A stretch of 5,175 nt of DNA from Candidatus Bipolaricaulota bacterium (GTDB lineage: Bacteria; Bipolaricaulota; Bipolaricaulia; UBA7950; UBA9294): positions 1 through 5,175 of the forward strand of contig RXOA01000083.1 in assembly GCA_003979035.1 (NCBI GenBank), in the 5' to 3' direction. This document shows, piece after piece, positions 1 through 5,175 of the stretch. Every line of letters begins with the position of its first letter. Position 1 is the first letter of the stretch. The notes beneath the pieces were generated by a model, which saw only the letters and a list, made by a program, of their open reading frames with translations, had not been told where the DNA came from and did not search any database. The translations under genes were made by a program, and so were the position numbers.

Positions 1-606
1 CACCTCTCGTTCTCCCGAGGCGATCCTACCACTTCAGCCTCTCTGACTTAGCACTTCAGGTGGTGCAGCTTTTCAACCGCACCCCCGATCCCGGACTCGG
101 AGCAACGAATGCCGGCGGCTACGCCACCCGCTTGCCGATCTCAGAGAGCATGATCCTGCCAGGGTTCAGGGTCCACGGGTCGCGCCGCCAAGGCCGATCA
201 TGGCGGTTGGAACCGCTTCGGCCGAGATCATAACGCCACCCCCACACAAGAGTGCGGCGATGTTCATTGAGGCCGTGACGGCGGCATCCGATCAGGGACA
301 ACGCGGGCAGATGATGTTGCAGCACCCACGGGACACAATCCGGAGGCGGCCTGCAGACATCGATCCGGCCTCATCAAGCGATCGGTGTGATGGTGGCTGT
401 TGCACAGACAAAGCCTCCGCCGGTGATGAACAGCGTTCGCTGAACCCGCCGGCGAGGGAAAGACGCTCATCGTGGCGGGAAGGGTTGCGTCTACGCAGAT
501 CCTGTTCGGTTGTCCCGGAATCACCGGTGCCTTGATCTCCATCTCCGCGTGCTGTGAGATTCGATCGAGAACGCCGTCGCACCCCTGTTCGTACTTGACC
601 CGTGCA
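1..606. other. No supported gene; possibly decayed or intergenic sequence
   Basis: This stretch lies downstream of the minus-strand membrane-protein gene. Open frames exist on both strands, but their translations are rich in Arg, Ser, Pro, Cys and His, show no domain, hydrophobic pattern or family motif I recognise, and lack convincing ribosome binding sites. One plus-strand frame is open from the left edge (base 3) to a TAA at 231-233, and its first 50 or so codons read a little more protein-like, so the tail of a gene entering from the left cannot be excluded. The octamer CACTTCAG occurs twice, at 30-37 and 52-59, a 22-base period. I see no clear hairpin-plus-T-run terminator after the operon end at 607. 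The region could be true intergenic DNA or a decayed gene. Confidence 0.5.
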
Positions 607-1086
607 CTAGTTCAGCCGATGGAGAGCTCTTGAGAACAGAAGGAACGCTCCCGCAATGAACAGCACACCCGCTGGCAGGAAAAACCACGAGAACGACTCC
701 GAATTGCCGAGCGCGACTTGAATCCACATCCATTCCGACATCCCGATCATGACAAGCACAATCGCCTTCAGAAGGGCGATAAAGCTGCGCACCAGCTGGA
801 GATACCCCTCGACAAACGGCTCCCGGATCCGTGATGCGTACGGAAGCGACGAGATCCGAAGCCTCCGAGCAAGACTCAGCAATGTATACAGCACGATCGA
901 GGCAGCGACCAAGGAAAACAACCCGGCAAGCGTCGGCCAGGAGACGGATTCCCGCAACGCGCCGAAGCGAATGTAGAGCCACGCCATCTCGATGCCGAGA
1001 GCGATCTGGGCGACAAGTTCCAGTCCCCGCTCGACTCCTGTTGCCGGAACACGGGCCAAACGCTCTCCATTGTTGTGCTCGGTCAC
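607..1086 (-). CDS. Small multi-pass membrane protein, unknown function
   Basis: This 159-residue protein is probably integral to the cytoplasmic membrane. Three strong hydrophobic segments are visible at about residues 51-73 (around AASIVLYTLLSLA), 98-124 (around FIALLKAIVLVMIG, ending in a Trp-rich MSEWMWIQ) and 133-152 (around PAGVLFIAGAFLLF). A weaker, possibly amphipathic segment lies at 21-43. The loop after the first strong segment is basic (ARRLR, then SRIREP), which suggests it faces the cytoplasm. The GTG start is chosen because AAGGAG stands 5 bases upstream (1092-1097); the next in-frame ATG is internal. The protein ends at a TAG right after its last helix. It is the second gene of a likely two-gene operon: the annotated stop of the upstream gene is 63 bases away, and a one-base frame correction there would make stop and start overlap as GTGA. 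I do not recognise the family and assign no function. Confidence 0.75.
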   Translation of the reverse strand: MTEHNNGERLARVPATGVERGLELVAQIALGIEMAWLYIRFGALRESVSWPTLAGLFSLVAASIVLYTLLSLARRLRISSLPYASRIREPFVEGYLQLVRSFIALLKAIVLVMIGMSEWMWIQVALGNSESFSWFFLPAGVLFIAGAFLLFSRALHRLN

Positions 1087-1172
1087 GCTGACTCCTTCGT
1101 CTTCACTTCGGGAAGAGTACCGATCAAGGGGACGCCGTACCAGGCATGATCATCGGCCACGGTTCGAGTTTT
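1083..1172 (-). other. Candidate out-of-frame C-terminal extension of the upstream gene
   Basis: On the minus strand the gene reads GAC GAA AAC and soon stops. If one A of the AAAA run is removed, it reads GAC GAA ACT and continues through the protein-like segment VADDHAWYGVPLIG to a TGA at 1083-1085. That stop overlaps the downstream GTG start as GTGA. Removing a base is the only single-base change that joins these two frames, since adding one would lead to the third frame. Caveat: this second frame is open by itself back to about 1499, so its openness proves nothing. The support is the stop/start overlap and the natural composition of the tail. Confidence 0.45.
1092..1097 (-). promoter_or_regulatory. 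Ribosome binding site of the membrane-protein gene
   Basis: The minus strand reads AAGGAG, then TCAGC, then the GTG start at 1086. The good match and 5-base spacing decide the choice of a GTG start. The site lies inside the proposed frameshifted C-terminal extension of the upstream gene, as expected for translationally coupled genes. Confidence 0.65.
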
Positions 1173-1839
1173 CGTCGGGATCGAACTGAAGAGCGGCGCG
1201 AAGGATCGACTCGCGCCGTGCACGATACGGCTGTGCAATGCGCATTCGATCGATCGCTTGCTGACAACTGCCGCGGGCGTGAAGGATTTCGTCACGTGCT
1301 GCGGGATACGTGGGAGCACACTCAACCAGAACCAGAAGCGTGTAGTAGAACGGAACACGAAGCCAACGACCCTGATCGTCCCGTAGGTGACGAAGACGCT
1401 GGAATTGTCGGGCCAGGATCTGACCGAACGGATCCCATGGGCACACTGCCAAGTAGCGCATGAACGCGATTGCGGCAAGCGAGCACTCCCCAACGACACA
1501 ACCCCTTGTTGCGTAGCATTGACGAAGACAGCGGGCGTGCAGTTGCTTGACCCACGCGAGGAGCATCGGGTCTTGCGTACGCGTCTTGAGAAGAACCCTG
1601 GCCGTCTCGAGCTCCAGGATTCGCCGGATCGCCAGCTGGGTCCGGATCGGCTCGCCTGTGTACAGTCGAGCTGACTTCGCCAAATCGGTGGGCTCGATTT
1701 TCAGGACCATCTGGTGATTCTCTTGTGAGGGCTGCAGCCAAGGAGGTGACCATCGGAAGAGCATCTCGCGAGTTCCCGATTTCGTCTCTCTGGCGAGTTC
1801 TTCCTCGTGGATGTTGTCGAGTGCAAGAAACGGATGCAT
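1150..1839 (-). CDS. Hypothetical helical protein with a cysteine cluster; C-terminus possibly frameshifted
   Basis: As read, this is a 229-residue soluble protein without a signal peptide or membrane segment. I do not recognise the family and assign no function. From about residue 65 it looks mostly alpha-helical: RRILELETARVLL, LLAWVKQLHARCLRQC, LAAIAFMRYLAV, ILARQFQRLRHLRDDQGRW and VPFYYTLLVLVE. Four cysteines sit close together at 104, 108, 114 and 119 (C-x3-C-x5-C-x4-C), with more at 133, about 164 and about 182, which could bind metal or be redox-active. The start is the ATG of MHPFLALD, preceded by AGGAG 4 bases upstream. The frame stays open upstream to a start at 2058, but that version would overlap the divergent regulator and adds sequence that does not look like protein. 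The frame ends in DENSNRGR and a TGA at 1150-1152. Dropping one base of the run at 1169-1172 replaces this tail with a 28-residue one ending in EVKTKESA at 1083, for a 251-residue protein coupled to the next gene. Confidence 0.7.
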   Translation of the reverse strand: MHPFLALDNIHEEELARETKSGTREMLFRWSPPWLQPSQENHQMVLKIEPTDLAKSARLYTGEPIRTQLAIRRILELETARVLLKTRTQDPMLLAWVKQLHARCLRQCYATRGCVVGECSLAAIAFMRYLAVCPWDPFGQILARQFQRLRHLRDDQGRWLRVPFYYTLLVLVECAPTYPAARDEILHARGSCQQAIDRMRIAQPYRARRESILRAALQFDPDENSNRGR

Positions 1840-1843
1840 CCCT

Positions 1844-1848
1844 CTCCT
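1844..1848 (-). promoter_or_regulatory. Ribosome binding site of the hypothetical-protein gene
   Basis: The minus strand reads AGGAG, then AGGG, then the ATG at 1839. This purine-rich site supports starting at 1839 rather than at the farther upstream start that would overlap the regulator gene. Confidence 0.6.
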
Positions 1849-1873
1849 GAACGGTACCTTCTCACCTTCTACT

Positions 1874-1905
1874 ACCCTAGGAAACAGCCGTCTCGTGCGC
1901 GTCTC
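1874..1905 (-). promoter_or_regulatory. Candidate SARP-type operator and promoter of the minus-strand operon
   Basis: Reading the minus strand, GAGACGC (1905-1899) and GAGACGG (1894-1888) form a direct repeat with an 11-base period, about one helical turn. After the second heptamer come 8 bases and then TAGGGT (1879-1874), a hexamer like -10 elements of high-GC bacteria. Transcription would start near 1867, leaving a leader of about 28 bases before the ATG at 1839. No good -35 is visible, as expected where an activator substitutes for it. SARP regulators such as DnrI and ActII-ORF4 are known to bind heptamer direct repeats of 11- or 22-base period, with about 8 bases to the -10. The adjacent divergent gene has a SARP-like N-terminus. 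That it binds here is inference; only two repeats are seen. Confidence 0.4.
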
Positions 1906-1919
1906 ACGGTGCGGCGTGG

Positions 1920-1925
1920 TAGAAT
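1920..1925 (+). promoter_or_regulatory. Candidate -10 element of the regulator gene
   Basis: TAGAAT matches the -10 consensus at 5 of 6 positions and lies 21 bases before the GTG start. The transcript would start around 1931-1933, giving a very short leader that still contains the ribosome binding site. No convincing -35 is present 16-18 bases upstream. The direct repeat at 1888-1905 ends 14 bases upstream, so the same site could affect both promoters. Confidence 0.3.
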
Positions 1926-1934
1926 GGAACACGC

Positions 1935-1940
1935 GGAGGG
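1935..1940 (+). promoter_or_regulatory. Ribosome binding site fixing the GTG start of the regulator
   Basis: GGAGGG stands 6 bases before GTG at 1947. An in-frame TAG at 1920-1922 closes the frame upstream, and no other start codon lies between it and 1947. Site and spacing therefore fix the start at the GTG. Confidence 0.75.
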
Positions 1941-1946
1941 AAACGA

Positions 1947-4900
1947 GTGTTAAACGAACTTCGAATCCACTTGTTCGGCTTCCCGCGGATTGAATGTGAC
2001 CACGAGCAGATAACGTTCTCGAGGCGGAAAGCGCTGGCACTGCTTGCGTATCTGGCAACCACCTGCCAGGGGCACAGCCGCGAGAATCTAGCTGCGTTGC
2101 TGTGGCCGGAAGCGTCTCCGGAGAAGGCGTTTGCGTATCTAAGGAACCTGCTGTGGATGCTCAGGCGAAGCAAGGTCGCGCCCTGGCTCGAGACTGGACG
2201 GCACATCATCGCGCTCACCCGAAACGAGAACACTCGCGTCGACGTACTTGAGTTGCGGGATTGCCTCTCCAGAGCGCAGAACGAGGTTAAGACGGGAGCC
2301 CTGTCCACAAGGGATGAAACCGGGGGTTGGGAATCGCGGCTTGTCACCGTCGTCAACGAGATCAAAGGGCGTTTTCTTGAGGGATTCCATGTTGACGACA
2401 GTGAACCGTTCGATCAATGGCAGCTCTCGGAAGGAGAAGCTCTGCGAGTGGACCAAGCCGACGCCCTGGATTTGATCATCCGGAGGTTTCAGGAGAAACA
2501 GGCGCCGAAGGAAGCGATCCGCTATGCGCGATTGCTTGTCGCGACGGACATTCTGAACGAAGAGCATCAGCGCCGGCTGATGGAGCTTCTCGTATCCGAT
2601 GGGCAGCGTACGGAGGCTCTTCGTGTCTACGAAAGCTGCCGAAACGTGCTCCTTCGAGACCTTGGCTTGGAGCCCTCCGAGGAAACGGTGGCGCTTGCGT
2701 CATCGGTTGCCGCGAGCAAGGACGACGCCGCGTCGCCGGTCCGCATGGCACCGTCTCTGATTGGCGTTCCCTCCTATCCGACGGAGCTTGAAGGACGTGT
2801 CGAGGAGCTGCAAAGAATCCATCGCCTCATTGAGGACGGGGCGCGACTGATCAGCCTGACGGGGATCGGCGGTGTCGGGAAGACGCGACTTGCCGTCGAA
2901 GCGACCGCTCAATTGGCGGATCGTTTTCCTGACGGGGTTGCTTTTGTCTCGCTTTCGTCCGTTCACACGGCCAACGCAACCGTCTCCGCGATCTTGGATG
3001 CGTTGGGTCTCGGCCCAGGAATTCCGCTAAGCCCACGTGGATCGGCCGAGAAGCGGATCCGTGGCTCGCTCACAGAGCAGCTCGGCTCCCGGCGGCTGTT
3101 GATTCTGCTGGATGAAGCCGATGACATCGGGGATGGTGTCTCCGTCATCAAGACATTGCTGGAAACGGTGCCGTTTGCCGTGCTCCTTGTGACAGCGCGA
3201 AAGCCGCTGAACATCGTCGGGGAATGGATGATTCGGGTGATCGGTTTATCGTATGAGCCGCTTGGTTCGGCGGCGCTCCCCGAACAGCGTCGGAAGGCGC
3301 CCGCGGTGCAGCTGTTCCTGAAGACGGCGCGACGCGCATCGGAAGCGTTCGTTGTGACAAGCGATGTGATCGAAGCAGCGGAGCAGATCTGCCGCTTCGT
3401 TGCGGGACACCCGCTGGGAATCGAGATGGCTGCCCGCTGGGCAAGGGTTCTTCCCGCAGAGCGGATCGCTGAGACGATCGAGCGCGATCTGGAGCTTCTG
3501 CGCTCCGACGCGGAGTTGCCCGCCTCTCGCCATCGGAGCCTTCTTCAGGTGTACGTCGCGGCATGGGAGGCGCTCTCTACGAGGGCGCAGGCCGTCTTGG
3601 TCCGGCTCAGCGTGTTTCAGGGTGGGTTCTCCACGGAAGCGGCCGCTATGGTGTGCAACGCGACGCCGTCTGACTTGGCGCAGCTTGTGGATCGAGGTCT
3701 CATCCGTCGCACATCTACCTCGCGATTCGCCATCCACGAAGCATTGCGCCAGTTCGCTGCGGGGAGAACCACGGTCGCCGATGAGGAGATCGAACCCTCG
3801 CGAAGACTCCACTTGGCGTTCTACCTGGATCTGATTGAACGAAGCGAGCGCCGGCTGGTGGGACCGGATCAAGCCATCGCGCTCAGAGAGTTGGTGGATG
3901 ATTGGGGGAATGTCCGGTCCGCCTGGTGCGAAGCCCTGAAAACCGGCGATCTGGACAGGGTTCGTCGGTCTGCGAGAGCTGTGTTCTTCATCAACGACAT
4001 CCGCAGCGATTTCTCGGATGGAACGGAGATGTTCGGCGAGGCATCGCGCATGCTCCAAGCGGGCAAAGCGGATTCCGAGTTGCGGGGCCTGGTGTTGGGG
4101 CTGGAGGCGTGGTTCCATCGTTGGTCTTCACCGACGAAGATGAGAGAGCTCTTTTCGCGGTCGATCGCACTCCTTGATCAAGGGCCTTTCAACAGCAGCT
4201 ATGCCCTGATCAGCGTCCTTGCAGGCTTCGCCGACCCGTCCGTCGAGACATCCTCGAAGCTGGCGGAAAACAGCCGGAGAGCGATCCGATTGTTCCATGA
4301 TCTCGGGGATCGATGGGGCGAGGCGGTCGCGCTGGAGTCGTTCGCCGTACTTCGGACACACCAGAGGGCCTCATTGAGGGAGGTTGAGCAGCTGATTTCG
4401 GACAGCCTCAGACTGAGACAAGAACTGGGAGATGCTTGGGGAACGTCCCTTCTCCAGTTCACTCTTGCTCAGTGCCGCAAGGCGGAGGGCCGTTTCGATG
4501 AAGCGCTTTCTCTTCTCCGTGACAGCCGCGGTCTCCGCTTGAAGCTGGGTGTGGATCCGCTTGGCGCCGCGGACTGCCTTGTTGTGGAGTCGCAAATTCA
4601 TACTGCAGTCGGGAACTACGCCGTCGCCATCTCATGCGCACGGCAAGCGAGCGAGGAGCTGTCCCGTTTGGGCGTGGAGATGGATGATGCTTGGGCTCGT
4701 CTCGTTGAGGGGGAGGCGCACTGGGGGGCGGGAGATGAGACATCGGCCGTGGAGTCGTGGACTTCCGCATATCGGATGACCCGACGCCTGCATGCGGATC
4801 GCTACTCATCATTTGTGGCACATCGTCTTGCCGTGGCCGCCATTCAGCGCGGCGATCTTATCATGGCTCAAGCCCACGCCCAATCGAGCGTTGACCATGC

Positions 4901-5175
4901 TCCGGACGAGCTTTGGGGATCGCTCGCCCTCGCGTATCTGGAGCTTGCTGCGGGGAGAACCGACGAAGCGCGCGCCCACGTGGCGAAGACGTGGCAGAAG
5001 GCGCTTCAGTCACCGCCCGAGCAACAGTTCCTTCAGGAAGTCCTCGCAGTATGGGCGGCCCTCCTGATCCAACTGAACGAACTTGAACCTGCGGTGCGTG
5101 CGGTCGAAGACGGAATCCGTCAGCTACCGATGACCGCGCGTCAGCGAGACCATCTGATTGCTCTTCGCGCGAGAC
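1947..5175 (+). CDS. BTAD/SARP-like transcriptional regulator with NB-ARC ATPase and TPR repeats (3' end cut by window)
   Basis: This is a cytoplasmic signal-responsive transcription factor of the AfsR-like STAND type, with 1076 residues visible and no stop before the edge. Residues 1-95 form an OmpR/SARP-like winged helix (RRKALALLAYLA at 26-37, LAALLWPEASPEKA at 48-61, then LRNLLWMLRR). Residues 98-250 are a BTAD domain ending in the typical RDLGLEPSEET. The NB-ARC ATPase opens with ELEGRVEEL near 280. It has Walker A GIGGVGKT at 306-313 (K312), Walker B LLILLDE at 384-390 (D389), a TAR sensor-like motif at 416-418 and GHPLG (the GLPLA motif) at 487-491. A second winged helix spans about 528-604 (SVFQGGF 555-561, HEALRQFA 597-604). 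TPR-like helices fill about 665-1076, with an LGDxWG signature at 786 and 827 and a degenerate copy at 867. In this family the TPRs sense a ligand or partner and nucleotide exchange controls DNA binding. The gene diverges from a two-gene operon, its most likely target. Ligand and regulon are unknown. Confidence 0.9.
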   Translation, partial: MLNELRIHLFGFPRIECDHEQITFSRRKALALLAYLATTCQGHSRENLAALLWPEASPEKAFAYLRNLLWMLRRSKVAPWLETGRHIIALTRNENTRVDVLELRDCLSRAQNEVKTGALSTRDETGGWESRLVTVVNEIKGRFLEGFHVDDSEPFDQWQLSEGEALRVDQADALDLIIRRFQEKQAPKEAIRYARLLVATDILNEEHQRRLMELLVSDGQRTEALRVYESCRNVLLRDLGLEPSEETVALASSVAASKDDAASPVRMAPSLIGVPSYPTELEGRVEELQRIHRLIEDGARLISLTGIGGVGKTRLAVEATAQLADRFPDGVAFVSLSSVHTANATVSAILDALGLGPGIPLSPRGSAEKRIRGSLTEQLGSRRLLILLDEADDIGDGVSVIKTLLETVPFAVLLVTARKPLNIVGEWMIRVIGLSYEPLGSAALPEQRRKAPAVQLFLKTARRASEAFVVTSDVIEAAEQICRFVAGHPLGIEMAARWARVLPAERIAETIERDLELLRSDAELPASRHRSLLQVYVAAWEALSTRAQAVLVRLSVFQGGFSTEAAAMVCNATPSDLAQLVDRGLIRRTSTSRFAIHEALRQFAAGRTTVADEEIEPSRRLHLAFYLDLIERSERRLVGPDQAIALRELVDDWGNVRSAWCEALKTGDLDRVRRSARAVFFINDIRSDFSDGTEMFGEASRMLQAGKADSELRGLVLGLEAWFHRWSSPTKMRELFSRSIALLDQGPFNSSYALISVLAGFADPSVETSSKLAENSRRAIRLFHDLGDRWGEAVALESFAVLRTHQRASLREVEQLISDSLRLRQELGDAWGTSLLQFTLAQCRKAEGRFDEALSLLRDSRGLRLKLGVDPLGAADCLVVESQIHTAVGNYAVAISCARQASEELSRLGVEMDDAWARLVEGEAHWGAGDETSAVESWTSAYRMTRRLHADRYSSFVAHRLAVAAIQRGDLIMAQAHAQSSVDHAPDELWGSLALAYLELAAGRTDEARAHVAKTWQKALQSPPEQQFLQEVLAVWAALLIQLNELEPAVRAVEDGIRQLPMTARQRDHLIALRAR
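4302..4560 (+). repeat. Internal repeat of about 40 residues in the TPR region (protein level)
   Basis: Within the regulator, helical hairpins recur about every 40 residues. Each is marked by a loop reading LGDRWG (residues 786-791), LGDAWG (827-832) and a degenerate LGVDPLG (867-873). This pattern is common in the sensor half of STAND regulators with TPRs. The repeats are diverged at the DNA level, so recent duplication is unlikely. Further TPR-like helices continue to the edge, for example AGRTDEARAHV and QLNELEPAVRAVEDG. Confidence 0.6.

Noticed and set aside
200..535. Plus-strand open frame of 111 codons in the left region
   Set aside because: No ribosome binding site, no recognised motif, and an Arg/Ser/Pro-rich composition that degrades along its length.
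520..545. CCGG-rich symmetrical stretch (CCGGAATCACCGG) as a terminator for the minus-strand operon
   Set aside because: The stem is only about 4 bases and no T run follows in the minus direction, so it does not look like an intrinsic terminator.
119..582. Overlapping minus-strand open frames in the left region
   Set aside because: Several overlap in different frames, none has a protein-like hydrophobic pattern or a good start, and none can be told from chance in GC-rich DNA.
521..982. Minus-strand open frame of 153 codons overlapping the membrane-protein gene
   Set aside because: It is a shadow of the 607-1086 gene in another frame. That gene has clean membrane segments and a good ribosome binding site; this frame is Cys/Arg/Ser-rich with no domain.
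1840..2058. N-terminal extension of the hypothetical protein to a start at 2058 (302 residues)
   Set aside because: It would cover the regulator's start, ribosome binding site and first 37 codons antisense, and its translation is low-quality. The ATG at 1839 has its own AGGAG.
3246..4118. Minus-strand open frame of 290 codons inside the regulator
   Set aside because: It is antisense to the NB-ARC, winged-helix and early TPR region, which encode recognisable motifs on the plus strand. Its Arg/His/Gln/Pro-rich translation is typical of an antisense shadow.

Overview
The window comes from a moderately GC-rich bacterium. Its main gene has the domain order SARP-like winged helix, BTAD, NB-ARC (STAND) ATPase, winged helix and TPR. 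That architecture is abundant in Chloroflexota and Actinomycetota and is scattered through other deep-branching and candidate phyla. The sequence alone does not settle the taxonomy, and no rRNA, tRNA or housekeeping marker is present.

Layout. Bases 1-606 hold no gene I can support. Bases 607-1839 carry two minus-strand genes that look like one operon: an unrecognised helical, cysteine-containing protein (1150-1839 as read), followed by a small multi-pass membrane protein (607-1086). Bases 1840-1946 are a 107-base divergent intergenic region. Bases 1947-5175 are a single open plus-strand frame that runs off the right edge. It encodes the large transcriptional regulator, of which at least 1076 residues are visible.

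How they may work together. The regulator and the two-gene operon are divergent and share one short control region. On the minus strand that region contains two heptamers, GAGACGC and GAGACGG, with an 11-base period. The second ends exactly 8 bases before a TAGGGT hexamer that could be the -10 of the operon. This is the geometry described for SARP-activated promoters, so a plausible model is that the regulator controls the neighbouring operon, and perhaps itself. That model is inference.

The most checkable anomaly is the end of the cysteine-containing protein. Removing one base from a run of four (T on the plus strand, 1169-1172) would extend it by 28 residues, so that its TGA stop overlaps the GTG start of the membrane protein as GTGA. 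This suggests a one-base assembly error, a recent frameshift mutation or, less likely, programmed frameshifting.
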